From Lysobacter enzymogenes (GTDB lineage Bacteria > Pseudomonadota > Gammaproteobacteria > Xanthomonadales > Xanthomonadaceae): DNA of 40,908 nt. Both the position numbers and the translations under genes were made by a program. Of this stretch, positions 29,593 through 38,518 are shown piece after piece. The stretch's first letter is position 1. Every line of letters begins with the position of its first letter. A model generated the notes under the pieces. It ran no database searches, was not told where the DNA came from, and was given only the letters and a program-made list of their open reading frames with translations. The stretch is from NCBI RefSeq assembly GCF_900106525.1, contig NZ_FNOG01000007.1, positions 1 through 40,908 of the forward strand, given 5' to 3'.

Positions 29593-32500
29593 CGCCCCCA
29601 CCTCGCGCGCCCTGTCCAAGGGCTTCGCCATCGCCCTGGCCGCCGGCCTGGCGCTGGCCCTGGCGACCGGCTTCGGCGGTACGCCGGCGGGGGCGGTCGT
29701 CGCACTGCTCGGCGGCGCGTTGGCGCAGCCGGCCTTCGCCCTGGCCGCGCGCTTGTGGCGCCGGCGCGATGAGCGGCCGGACTGGAAACCCGAACTGCTG
29801 AACCTGTCGGCGCTGTGGGGCGGCGCCACCGCCGCGACCGCGGCGCTGGCGGCGTGGCCGCTGAGCGCGCTGCTGCAATCGGGCTCGCTGCTGGCGGCGC
29901 TGGGGCTGAGCGTGGTCGCCGGCCTGCTGTTGCTGGGCCTGTGGCGGCTGTGGCCGCTGTGGACCGGCACCGAGCGCGACGGCGCGGCGCTGCCGCCGCA
30001 ATGGGCGCGGCTGGCCGATCTGGACCTGGGCGCCTGGCGCGGCCTGGGCGTGGCCGGCATCGTCGCCGGCCTGGTCGCGGTCGGCCTGTTGCTGGCCTGG
30101 CCGGGCCTGCTGTCCACCGGCGCGCGCTGGACCCTGGCGGTCGCCTTCGCCCTGGCCTCGCCGGCGCTGCACCTGTTGCTGCAGTCGATCCGCCCGGCCG
30201 ATCCGCTGCCGGGGCTGGAATTCGATCCCGAACTCGACACTGTTCACGCCAGCGACGAACTGCTCGACGGCGATACCGGCGAGCTCAGCGACGCCGAACT
30301 GGCCCAGGCGCTGTACGCCGCCGCGCGCGCCGGCAAGGTCGAACGCGCGCTGGAACTGATCGAGCTGGGCGCCGACGTCAACGCCGCGCCGCCGGCCGAC
30401 GACGAGCGCGACCGCCGCAGCCTGTCGGTGCTGGCCGCGGTGCTGCCGGACCTGCGCCTGCTGCGTGGGCTGATCGCCCGCGGCGCCGACCTCAACGCCA
30501 CCCATGCCGGCATGACCCCGCTGCTGGCCGCCACCCGCGACAGCTGGCACGGCCGCCCCGACGCGGTCATGACCCTGCTCGCCAACGGCGCCGACCCGCG
30601 CCTGGCCGACCACGAAGGCAACACCCCGCTGCACCACGCCGCGCGCAGCTCCGACCCCGGCGTGGCCGCGCTGCTGCGCGACGCCCAGGCCGAACTGGAA
30701 ACGCTTAACCACGACGGCCTGAGCCCGCTCGGCGTGGCCTGCGCCAGCGGCAACTGGCGGCTGGCCAAGTTCCTGCTCGAACGCGGCGCCAAGACCGAGC
30801 ACGCCGGCGGCTCGCCGGCGCTGCTGGCCGCGGCCGGCGGCGACGAGGACGACCCGGCCGGCGTGCAGCTGCTGCTCAAGCACAAGGCGCGCATCGACGC
30901 GCGCGACGGCCAGCGCCGCAGCGCGCTGCATACCGCCGCTTTCGCCGGGCATCTGGACATCGTCACCACCCTGCTCGCCGCCGGCGCCGACGCCGCGGCG
31001 ATCGACAGCCTCAAGCGCACGCCGGTGCTGGAAGCCGCGCGCGGCGGCCGCTCCGGAGTGCTCGAACGCTTGCTCGAACACCTGCCGCACGGCGGCGTCG
31101 AACAGGCCAAGGCGCTCGACGCCGACGGCGCCAGCGCACTGATCCTGGCCTGCCAGGCCGAAACCGCCTCGCCGCCGCTGGTGCTGCGTCTGCTGGAGCT
31201 GGGCCTGGACCCGGAACTGCGCGACCGCCAGGGCAAGCGCGCCGTGGACCGCGCCGCCGAAGCCGGCCGTTGGTCGCTGGTGGCCGCGCTCGACCGCGCC
31301 TATCCGCTGCCGGCCGCGGTCAGCGGCGAGGGCGACGCCGACGCGCCGGAAGGCGAACGGGTCATCGTCGACCGCATGCCCGCCGCGCTGCTGCGCGACG
31401 GCCTGCGCGAAGGGCGTTCCAGCGAACTAACCGGGCTGGCCAAGCTGCTGAGCCCGGCCGAACTGGGCGCGCAACTGCACGAAGAGGACGGCCAGGCGCC
31501 GAGCGCCGAGCGCATCGACTGGCTGCTGGGGCAGGGCGCCGATGCCAACGTGCGCAACCCCGCCGGCGACACCGTCCTGTTCGCCTTGCTCGACCGCGCG
31601 CCCGGCTCGCTGCCGGCGCTGCATGCGCTGCTGCGCCACGGCGTGTCGCCGGCCGGCCGCGGCGGCCTGGGCCGGTTCCTGGCGACCTGCTCGGCCGGCG
31701 AACAGGCCGCGCGCGGGCTGGAACAGTTCGCGCTGGACCTGATCGAACGCGGCGCCGACGTATTCGCTCGCACCCCGGCCGGCGACCCGCCGCTGGCGAT
31801 CGCGGTGCGGATGGGCTGGGCGCGCTTGCTCGAGCGCCTGCTCGCGTCCGGCGTCGACCTCAACGCCCGCGACAGCCACGGCATGAGCGCGCTGCATCTG
31901 GCCGCCGCGCTGGGCCGCGAGAACATGCTCAAGCGCCTGGTCGCCCACGGCGCCGCCCCGGATCTGCTCGCCGCCGACGGCCAGACCCCGCTCGGCGTGG
32001 CCCTGGCCTCGGGCCGGCGCGACCTCGCCGACTGGTTGGACTGGCGCGGCTGGCCGCTGCCCAAGCGCCCGCTGCTGGCCGCCGACGTGCCGGCCGCGGC
32101 CATCGTCGGCGACGCCGACGCGGTGCGCCGCCTGCTCGACCTGGGCCTGTCGGTCGACGCGCTCGACAGCCAGGGCTGCACCGCGCTGCTGCGCGCCGCC
32201 GGCGGCGGCCATCGCGCCGTGGTCGACCTGCTGCTGGCGCGCGGCGCCGATCCGCAGCGCGCGGCCAACTCCGGCGCCACCCCGCTGTCGGCCGCGGTGA
32301 GCATGCGCCACGGCGAGATCGTCGACCGCCTGGTCGCCGCCGGCGCCTCGCTGGAACAGCGCCTGCCGGGCGAGCTGACCGTGCTGATGGTGGCCTGCGC
32401 GCTCGGCCTGACCGATCTGGCCGCGCGCCTGCTCGCGGCCGGCGCCGACGTCCAGGCGCGCGACGCGCAAGGCCGCATGGCCCTGCACTGCGCGGCGATG

Positions 32501-32959
32501 TACGGCTTCACCGCACGCGAGCGCAGCCGCTTGGTGGCGCTGTTCGACACCTTGCTGCTGGCCGGCGTCGACGCCGACCAGTCCGCCGCCGGCGCCACGC
32601 CGCTGCTGTTGTTGCTGGGCGCGCGCGCCGAACCGGGCACCGCCGCCGACGAAGACGTGCTGATCGCCGGCCTGGAATTGCTGCTCGACCACGAGGCCTC
32701 GCTCGACGTGCAAGACCCGCGCGGCTTCGGCCCGCTGCACCTGGCCTCGCTGCACGGCCTGCTGCGGGTGGTCCAGCGCCTGCTGCGCCACGGCGCCAAC
32801 CCCGACCAGCGCGACGCGCTCAACCGCACCCCGCGCGAGATCGCGGTGATGCGCGGCTTCGTCGACATCGCCGCCGAGTTCGCGCCGGCGACGCCGGCCG
32901 GCGGCAACCACGGCGGCGTATCGATGGCGCGGTTCCTGCGCGGCGGGCCGGGCAACTGA
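29585..32959 (+). CDS. Large membrane-anchored ankyrin-repeat protein
   Basis: 1124 residues. The first 205 hold about six hydrophobic segments (about 13-30, 36-58, 78-100, 101-125, 153-176, 179-201), followed by an acidic linker ([23 protein letters not shown]). From about 240 to 1100 run at least twenty ankyrin repeats, recognisable as G.TPLH.AA..G...V..LL..GAD: for example [110 protein letters not shown]. Ankyrin arrays bind proteins; the likely topology is an inner-membrane anchor with a long cytoplasmic array. The partner is unknown. Coupled to ycgL by an 8-nt overlap, so a shared pathway is suspected. Confidence 0.92.
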   Translation: MPDAPTSRALSKGFAIALAAGLALALATGFGGTPAGAVVALLGGALAQPAFALAARLWRRRDERPDWKPELLNLSALWGGATAATAALAAWPLSALLQSGSLLAALGLSVVAGLLLLGLWRLWPLWTGTERDGAALPPQWARLADLDLGAWRGLGVAGIVAGLVAVGLLLAWPGLLSTGARWTLAVAFALASPALHLLLQSIRPADPLPGLEFDPELDTVHASDELLDGDTGELSDAELAQALYAAARAGKVERALELIELGADVNAAPPADDERDRRSLSVLAAVLPDLRLLRGLIARGADLNATHAGMTPLLAATRDSWHGRPDAVMTLLANGADPRLADHEGNTPLHHAARSSDPGVAALLRDAQAELETLNHDGLSPLGVACASGNWRLAKFLLERGAKTEHAGGSPALLAAAGGDEDDPAGVQLLLKHKARIDARDGQRRSALHTAAFAGHLDIVTTLLAAGADAAAIDSLKRTPVLEAARGGRSGVLERLLEHLPHGGVEQAKALDADGASALILACQAETASPPLVLRLLELGLDPELRDRQGKRAVDRAAEAGRWSLVAALDRAYPLPAAVSGEGDADAPEGERVIVDRMPAALLRDGLREGRSSELTGLAKLLSPAELGAQLHEEDGQAPSAERIDWLLGQGADANVRNPAGDTVLFALLDRAPGSLPALHALLRHGVSPAGRGGLGRFLATCSAGEQAARGLEQFALDLIERGADVFARTPAGDPPLAIAVRMGWARLLERLLASGVDLNARDSHGMSALHLAAALGRENMLKRLVAHGAAPDLLAADGQTPLGVALASGRRDLADWLDWRGWPLPKRPLLAADVPAAAIVGDADAVRRLLDLGLSVDALDSQGCTALLRAAGGGHRAVVDLLLARGADPQRAANSGATPLSAAVSMRHGEIVDRLVAAGASLEQRLPGELTVLMVACALGLTDLAARLLAAGADVQARDAQGRMALHCAAMYGFTARERSRLVALFDTLLLAGVDADQSAAGATPLLLLLGARAEPGTAADEDVLIAGLELLLDHEASLDVQDPRGFGPLHLASLHGLLRVVQRLLRHGANPDQRDALNRTPREIAVMRGFVDIAAEFAPATPAGGNHGGVSMARFLRGGPGN

Positions 32960-32969
32960 GCGGCCGCTC

Positions 32970-33228
32970 CCTGTAGGAGCGGCGCAAGCCGCGACCGCGA
33001 CATCGCAGTTGCGTCGCGAGCTGGAAACCACGCGGTCGCGACTCGCGTCGCTCCTACAATCGGAATCGAAACTACGGCCGCTCCCTGTAGGAGCGGCGCA
33101 AGCCGCGACCGCGCCACCGCAGTTACGTCGCGAGCTGGAAGCCACGCGGTCGCGACTCGCGTCGCTCCTACAGTCGGAATCGAAACTGCGGCCATTGCCT
33201 GTAGGAGCGGGGCAAGCCGCGACCGCGA
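32970..33228. repeat. second REP/BIME array, 114-bp period
   Basis: Five REPs alternate in orientation: forward GGCGCAAGCC-type units begin at 32971, 33085 and 33199 (period 114 bp), with reversed GACGCGAGTC-type units between them. The third forward unit has a GGGGCAAGCC core. It lies between the convergent ankyrin gene (ends 32959) and the Kef-type gene (ends 33263). Same unit and period as the array at 20661-21172. Confidence 0.95.
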
Positions 33229-33262
33229 ACGTCCGGCCACGACGCCGCCGCGAAGCCGTGCG

Positions 33263-35104
33263 TCAGTGCCGCGTAGTGTTCTCCGACGACACCGTCGTCG
33301 CCTGCTTGTCCACCATTCCGCCCAGCACGCCTTCGCCGCGGTCGGCTTCGAACAGTTCTTCCAGTTCCTTGCGCGCGTCGCGCGCGCTTTGCATCAGCGC
33401 GTCTTCGTCGTCGTGCACCAGGTACTGGGCGTTGAGCATGCGTTCGTCGAGTTCGCGGAACCGCTCGACGTGGTCGCGCGCGGTCGCCGGCTGCACGCCC
33501 AGTTCGACCAGCACGTCCTCGCCGAGCTTGAGGCTGGAGTGGAAGGTCTCGCGCATCGGTTCGGCGCCCAGGTCCATCAATTCCCAGGAATGGCGGCGGT
33601 CGCGCGCGCGGGCGAACACCTTGGCCTTCGGGTACAGCCGGCGCACCGTGCGCACCGTGCGGATGCAGGCGTCGCGGTCGTCGATGGCGATCACGAACAC
33701 CTTCACCTGCGCCGCGCCGGCCGAGCGCAGCAGCTCCGGCCGGGCCGGGTCGCCGTAATAGACCATGTTGCCGAAGCGGCGCATGAAGTCGACCTGCTCG
33801 GCGCTGTTCTCGATCGCGATGAACGGGGTGCGGTGCGCGACCAGCAGGCGCGCGACGATCTGGCCGAACCGGCCCATGCCGGCCAGCAGCACCTGCGGAT
33901 GGTGGTCGTCGGTGATTTCGTCGTACGGCCGCTTGGGCTTGGCCGCCGGCGCCGAATCGAGCAGGCGCTGCGCGGCGATCATCAGCAGCGGCGTCAGCGC
34001 CATCGACACGCCGACCGCGGCGATCAGACGGTCGCGGGTCGGGTCGTCGAGCAACTTCGCCTTGAACGCTTCGTTGAACACCACGAAGGCGAACTCGCCG
34101 CCCAGCGCCATCACCGTGGACAGCTGGAACGCGCCGCGCTTGTCCAGCCCGCCGGCGCTGATGCCGACCGCGAACAGCAATGCGAACTTCACCGTCAGCA
34201 GGGTCAGCACGATCGCGCCGATGGTCAGCGGCTCGTTCATCACCCGCTGCAGGTCGATGCTCATGCCCACGGCCATGAAGAACAGGCCCAGCAGCAGACC
34301 CTTGAACGGCTCGATCTGCGATTCCAGCTCGTGGCGGAATTCCGAATCGGCCAGCAGCACGCCGGCCAGGAACGCGCCCAGGCCGGCCGACAGACCCGCG
34401 GTCTGCAGGATCCAGGCCGAGCCGAGCACGGTCAGCAGCGCCGCGCCGGTGAACACCTCGGGCATCTGCGTGCGCGCCACCACCCGGAACACCTGGCGCA
34501 GCATCACCCGGCCGCCGAACACCACCGCGGCGATCGCGCCGACCGCCTTGGCCACCGAGATCCAGTTCAGGCCGTCCACGCCCGCGGCCTTGCCCAGCAG
34601 CGGGATCGCCGCCAGCAGTGGGATCGCGGCCAGGTCCTGGAACAGCAGAATCGCGAACGCCAGCTTGCCGTAGTCGGCGGACAGGCCCTTGCGCTCGGAC
34701 AACAGCTGCAGGCACACCGCGGTCGAGGACAGGGCCAGGCCGAGGCCGACCACGGTCGCGGCCTTCCAGCCCAGGCCGCCGCCGAACATCGCCAGCGCGC
34801 CCAGGGCGATGCCGCTGAGGATCACCTGCAGGCCGCCGGCGCCGAACACCGGCTTGCGCATCACCCGCAGGCGCGCGGGCGACAGCTCCAGGCCGATCAC
34901 GAACAGCATCATCACCACGCCGATTTCCGACGCGGCCAGCACCGGCTCGGCATCGGCGATCACCTTGACCCCGTACGGCCCCAGCACCACGCCCGCAGCC
35001 AGATAGCCCAGCACTGCGCCCAGCCCGAACTTGCGGAACACCGGCACCGCGATCACCGCGGCCAGCAGGAACAACAACGCAAGCTCTAGACCGCCACCGT
35101 GCAT
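33263..35104 (-). CDS. Kef-type K+/H+ antiporter (CPA2 family) with RCK domain
   Basis: 613 residues; ATG 35104 was chosen because GGAGG lies 5 nt upstream. The N-terminal CPA2 exchanger domain (about 1-385, 12 or so helices) contains AGVVLGPYGVKVI, ALSSTAVCLQLL, AFAILLFQDLAAIPLLA and the KefC-type regulatory segment ESQIEPFKGLLLGLFFMAVGMSIDL. A linker leads to an RCK/TrkA-N nucleotide-binding domain (about 405-525: QVLLAGMGRFGQIVARLL) and a charged C-terminal tail. In E. coli, KefB/KefC release K+ and acidify the cell in response to glutathione adducts of electrophiles. No KefF/KefG-type quinone reductase gene is adjacent. Convergent with the ankyrin gene across a REP array. Whether it is B- or C-type is not decided. 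Confidence 0.93.
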   Translation of the reverse strand: MHGGGLELALLFLLAAVIAVPVFRKFGLGAVLGYLAAGVVLGPYGVKVIADAEPVLAASEIGVVMMLFVIGLELSPARLRVMRKPVFGAGGLQVILSGIALGALAMFGGGLGWKAATVVGLGLALSSTAVCLQLLSERKGLSADYGKLAFAILLFQDLAAIPLLAAIPLLGKAAGVDGLNWISVAKAVGAIAAVVFGGRVMLRQVFRVVARTQMPEVFTGAALLTVLGSAWILQTAGLSAGLGAFLAGVLLADSEFRHELESQIEPFKGLLLGLFFMAVGMSIDLQRVMNEPLTIGAIVLTLLTVKFALLFAVGISAGGLDKRGAFQLSTVMALGGEFAFVVFNEAFKAKLLDDPTRDRLIAAVGVSMALTPLLMIAAQRLLDSAPAAKPKRPYDEITDDHHPQVLLAGMGRFGQIVARLLVAHRTPFIAIENSAEQVDFMRRFGNMVYYGDPARPELLRSAGAAQVKVFVIAIDDRDACIRTVRTVRRLYPKAKVFARARDRRHSWELMDLGAEPMRETFHSSLKLGEDVLVELGVQPATARDHVERFRELDERMLNAQYLVHDDEDALMQSARDARKELEELFEADRGEGVLGGMVDKQATTVSSENTTRH

Positions 35105-35375
35105 GGGCACCTCCGGCTGGGATTATGGCGCGCGCCGGCGCCGGTTGGGGGTTCTCGGATGAGACGATGAATCGCTGGCAACGCGTTGGGCCAGCGCCGG
35201 ATGACCGAGACGATTTAGCTATGGTCATCTGGCAGCCGGTTTTCAATCGCCGCCGCCTGCTTGCGCGGCGGCCGCGCCCGCCGGCCGTGGTCGGGCCTGC
35301 CGTGTAGCATCCTCGCGTCGTATTGCGGTTTTTCGTCCCGCCGGTCCGTCGGCGCCGTCATGGAGCATCGCTGCA

Positions 35376-36257
35376 ATGAAAGGAATGAGTCGGATCGCAG
35401 GAACGCTGTTGCTGGCCGTGCTGGCGCTGCCGGCGACGGTCGCGGCGCAGGGCGTGGCGGCCGTGCGCAAGCAGGTCGAGATGAGCATGGTCGTCGTCGG
35501 TCAGGTGCGCATCGCCGCAGACGGACGGGTCGAGGGGCTGCAGCTCGATCGCGAAAGCGAGCTGCCGGCGCCGGTGGTGCAACTGGTGCGCGAGTCGGTG
35601 CCGCGCTGGCGTTTCGATCCGTTGCCCGCCGACGTGCCGGCGCAGACCGCGCAGACGCCGATGACCCTGCGCGTGGTGCTGCGTCCGGCGCCGGAGTCTG
35701 CCGAGCCGGCCGTGGCCCAGCCGCAGCCGGCTTCGTTCGTCCTGCGCATCGTCAGCGCCCGCTTCGGCGACACCCCGGTCGACGCGATGCCGCGCATGCT
35801 GTCGGCGCCGCCGCCGCGCTTCCCCAAGGATGCGCTCGGCGCGCGCATGCCGGCGACGGTGTATCTGGTGGTGCGGGTCGGCCGCGATGGCCGCGTCGTC
35901 GAGTCCTTCGCCGAGCAGGTCAACCTGTTCGCGCTCGGCAGCGAACAGCAGATGGCGCGCTTTCGCCAGCAGTTCGCCGATACCAGCCTGGCCGCGGTCA
36001 AGCGCTGGCGGTTCGCGCCGCCGACCCGCGGCGACGAAGTCGGTGCCGACAGCTGGCAGCTGCGCGTGCCCGTGGACTTCCTGTTCGACGTCCGGCGGCC
36101 GAAACCCGGCACGTGGCGGGTCTACGTGCCCGGCCCGCGCCAGCGCGCGCCGTGGGCGCGCGAGACGGCCGACAGCGGTGTGGACGCTTTCGCCGACAGC
36201 GGCCCGCAACCGCTCGGCGGCGGGCGGTATCTATTGAGCAAGCTCGGCGACGGCTGA
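35376..36257 (+). CDS. Exported protein with two TonB-C-like domains
   Basis: 293 residues. Signal peptide MKGMSRIAGTLLLAVLALPA then TVAAQ. Two related domains follow, each with the TonB C-terminal pattern: an N-terminal one (about 35-105: VGQVRIAADGRVEGLQLDRE...VRESVPRWRFDPLP) and a second (about 140-235: PPRFPKDALGARMPATVYLVVRVGRDGRVVESF...AAVKRWRFAPPT). It lacks the membrane anchor and long Pro-rich stalk of true TonB, so it is more likely a periplasmic relative than an energy transducer. Function unknown. A GGAG sits about 10 nt before the ATG; a second in-frame ATG at 35385 is less likely. First of a plus-strand run of exported proteins. Confidence 0.82.
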   Translation: MKGMSRIAGTLLLAVLALPATVAAQGVAAVRKQVEMSMVVVGQVRIAADGRVEGLQLDRESELPAPVVQLVRESVPRWRFDPLPADVPAQTAQTPMTLRVVLRPAPESAEPAVAQPQPASFVLRIVSARFGDTPVDAMPRMLSAPPPRFPKDALGARMPATVYLVVRVGRDGRVVESFAEQVNLFALGSEQQMARFRQQFADTSLAAVKRWRFAPPTRGDEVGADSWQLRVPVDFLFDVRRPKPGTWRVYVPGPRQRAPWARETADSGVDAFADSGPQPLGGGRYLLSKLGDG

Positions 36258-36625
36258 GCTTCGCGTCCGTCCGATCCGCGGACTCGGCGTCGCTTCCGCG
36301 CAGGCGCTGGTGACGCCTTGCGATGGCTCGCCGGGGCTGTGTTGTCGAAGGCGTCGATAAGAACGCAGGTGGCCGCAGGCCGCAGGCTCTGCGCTGCGAG
36401 GACGATCCGTCTGGGCCGGCGACTGCGACGGCGCTGGCGGGTTGCCATCGCGTCCCCGCTGGCTCCCGCAGTCGGTCGTTCCCCGGGCGCCACGCGCGCC
36501 GCGACGATCCGCACGTCCATGAACATTTCCGCGCGCCGCAAGCCCGGGCGGCGCGCGCGGTCGATGTACGGGCAACCCAAGGACCTGGCCGCATACGGCC
36601 CTATCACTCATCGAGGAGTTCTTCC
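36258..36625. other. gene-free gap
   Basis: No gene, hairpin or repeat that I can support. Short frames on both strands lack ribosome sites and recognisable sequence. A GAGGAG ribosome site at its right end belongs to the next gene. Confidence 0.6.
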
Positions 36626-36946
36626 ATGCAGCGTCTCATCGCAAGCATCGCGCTCGGCTTGTCCGCTTTCGCGGCCCACGCCGGCGGCGTTACCCAGTCC
36701 GGCAGGCTGCACAACGTTCAAGTCTGGCCCGCCCACAACGGCGTGCTGATCCAGCACGAGTACATGGTCAATCCCGATGGCTGCGGCCGTTCCGACCATC
36801 TGCTGCTGCGTCCCAGCGACCCGTTCTTCAAGGAGATGTACGCGATGCTGCTGGCGGCGCATACCGCCGGCAAGCCGGTGCGCATCCATGTCGAGGGCTG
36901 CGACCAGAACTTCCCCGTGATCACGGTGACGGCGGTGCTGAACTGA
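36626..36946 (+). CDS. Small exported protein, SubB/PltB-like
   Basis: 106 residues; GAGGAG lies 7 nt before the ATG. Signal peptide MQRLIASIALGLSAFAAHAG. The mature part (about 87 residues) has two Cys (in DGCGRSDH and VEGCDQNF) that could form a disulfide. Its second half, DPFFKEMYAMLLAAHTAGK then PVRIHVEGCDQNFPVI, resembles the helix and following strand of the B subunits of subtilase cytotoxin and typhoid toxin (pattern SFxxLyxxAxxfyxtGqpVRIh....yP). Those form sugar-binding pentamers. No A subunit lies nearby, and related lone exported proteins seem common, so a toxin role should not be assumed. The resemblance is by eye only. The gene is followed after 44 bp by the FN3-like gene. Confidence 0.85.
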   Translation: MQRLIASIALGLSAFAAHAGGVTQSGRLHNVQVWPAHNGVLIQHEYMVNPDGCGRSDHLLLRPSDPFFKEMYAMLLAAHTAGKPVRIHVEGCDQNFPVITVTAVLN

Positions 36947-36990
36947 GGCGGCGCGCGATCGCACCGTATGCCGTCGAGGAGAGCGGACAC

Positions 36991-37860
36991 ATGCAGACCT
37001 GTTCCCCCATCGCGATCGCCGCGCTCGGCCTGTGCCTGGCGTGTGCGCCGTCGCAGCGCGCCTTCGCGGCCATCGTCAAGCTGGATTTCTACGGCTATGG
37101 CGAAGGCCCCACCTATCCGCAAGCAGTGGAGAACGCCAGAAACGACGCGAAGTTCGAAGCGGCCAAGGCCGGCTATTACAACTGCCAGGACGTGACCTAC
37201 ACCTACCGGTCCAGTCCGTTGTTCCCGGGCTATCTCGCCCAGATCACGGTGATGTGCGAGAAGGACACCAATCCGCCGCCACCACCGCCTCCGCCGCCAC
37301 AACCGCCGCCGACGATCTACCCGCCGTTGCGCAACGGCGCCGATCACATCGTGCGATGGTCGTTGCCTGCTGCGGCGCAGGCACGCTACGTGCTGGAGCA
37401 ACGCATCAACGGCGGCGGTTGGCGGGAGCTCTACAAGGGCGAAGCGACCAGTTGGACCCAGCGCGCGGCCGCCGTGGCCACGTACGACTATCGCGTGAGC
37501 CGGATCATGAACGACGCCACGCCCTGGTCGCAGATCGTGTCCATCGTCGTCTCCAGCCCGCCTGCGGTTCCGGCGGCGCCGGTCGCGCCCACGGTCGTCG
37601 CGCCGACGCATGTGGTGACTTGGGGCGCATCGCTGGGTGCGGACACGTACCAGCTCGATCGGGTCGGCGCGGACGGCGTGTGGAACACGGTCTATCTGGG
37701 GCCGGCCACTCGGTGGACCGCGGTCGATACTCCGCCTGGCGCCTATCTGTACCGAGTCACCGCCTGCCTCAACACGGCGTGCAGCGCGCCCTCGGCGGAC
37801 AGCCTGTTCCAGGTCGCGTTCGACATCAGTCCCGTCGTGAACTATCTGCTCAATCCTTAG
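36991..37860 (+). CDS. Exported protein: unknown N-domain, proline linker, two FN3-like domains
   Basis: 289 residues. A signal peptide ends near AFA (about residue 26). Residues 27-91 form a small domain with alternating small residues and a repeated Ala-rich helix (YPQAVENARNDAKFEAAKAGYYNCQ), with Cys at CQDVTY and MCEKD that may pair; I do not recognise it. A proline run (NPPPPPPPPPQPPP, about 94-107) leads to two fibronectin-III-like repeats (about 113-195 and 200-280), each with the HIVRW/HVVTWG strand, a Y.L...GADG.W..VY.G or equivalent, and a Y.YRV strand. Such domains usually bind sugars or proteins outside the cell. Downstream of the SubB-like gene on the same strand; a clear terminator follows. 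Confidence 0.82.
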   Translation: MQTCSPIAIAALGLCLACAPSQRAFAAIVKLDFYGYGEGPTYPQAVENARNDAKFEAAKAGYYNCQDVTYTYRSSPLFPGYLAQITVMCEKDTNPPPPPPPPPQPPPTIYPPLRNGADHIVRWSLPAAAQARYVLEQRINGGGWRELYKGEATSWTQRAAAVATYDYRVSRIMNDATPWSQIVSIVVSSPPAVPAAPVAPTVVAPTHVVTWGASLGADTYQLDRVGADGVWNTVYLGPATRWTAVDTPPGAYLYRVTACLNTACSAPSADSLFQVAFDISPVVNYLLNP

Positions 37861-37922
37861 CCCGTCGCGGGCTCTTCGCGCCTGCCGCCGACGGCGGTTC
37901 GGCCTTCGCATCGCACGACTCG

Positions 37923-37947
37923 GCGCCTCCCGTGTGGAGGCGCTTTT
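37923..37947 (+). terminator. terminator after the FN3-like gene
   Basis: GCGCCTCC (37923-37930) pairs with GGAGGCGC (37936-37943), 5-nt loop, then TTTT. It separates the two-gene SubB-like/FN3 unit from the lipoprotein gene. Confidence 0.82.
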
Positions 37948-38100
37948 CGTATGCGGTCGTGGTATCGAAAACGCGCTTTTTCAGTCGCGATCTATGCGAA
38001 CGCACTTAGCGAAAATTACGGGCGGCAGCCGCACGAAAAGTGCCTGTTCCGCGCAGGACGCCGGGGCCGGAAACGGCCGACCCACTCAAGGAGATTCGCC

Positions 38101-38262
38101 ATGAAGACGCTGATGATTCTGTTCGCCGCGCTGTGTCTGAGCGCTTGCGATCCGGCCTTCGACCAGCCGCCGTTGCTGAAGGCCGATACGGCGGCGGCCA
38201 AGGCCGCGGCGACGGGCGTGGTGCCGCGGCTGTCGTCGCCGGCGCCGCGGATCGGTGGATGA
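38101..38262 (+). CDS. Very small lipoprotein (53 residues)
   Basis: AAGGAG lies 8 nt before the ATG. MKTLMILFAALCLSAC is a complete lipoprotein signal with lipobox LSAC (Cys16). Asp17 at the +2 position would, by the E. coli rule, keep it in the inner membrane. The mature part is only 38 residues, rich in Ala and Pro, ending SSPAPRIGG, without recognisable domains. The next gene is the XVIPCD-type protein, 256 bp on. Immunity proteins of such effectors are often lipoproteins, but this one is far shorter than usual. It may instead be an entericidin-like small lipoprotein. Confidence 0.75.
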   Translation: MKTLMILFAALCLSACDPAFDQPPLLKADTAAAKAAATGVVPRLSSPAPRIGG

Positions 38263-38305
38263 CGGCGCAGCGGTCGGGCGCGCCCTAGCGCGGCGCCCGC
38301 CGTCC

Positions 38306-38329
38306 GCCGCCGGGCGAGCGCCCGGCGGC
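38306..38329 (+). terminator. perfect GC hairpin after the small lipoprotein gene
   Basis: GCCGCCGGGC (38306-38315) pairs with GCCCGGCGGC (38320-38329) around a GAGC loop, 44 bp past the stop. There is no T run. If it ends transcription, the following gene needs its own promoter in 38330-38518, where I find none that is convincing. Confidence 0.5.
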
Positions 38330-38518
38330 GAAACCGACGAGCGGTAACGCTGAACGGGCATTCTTTCGGCCAAATCCGCTGCTTCCCGTACGCTGACGAA
38401 TTGCCGTCGTTCAGCTTCGCGGGCATGATGCGGGTTCGCCCGCCATCCCGGAGCTCCTCATCCCTAGTCGGGCTCGGCGACTCGTGAAGCAAATAGCACC
38501 GACATGGAGCCAGTGCCT

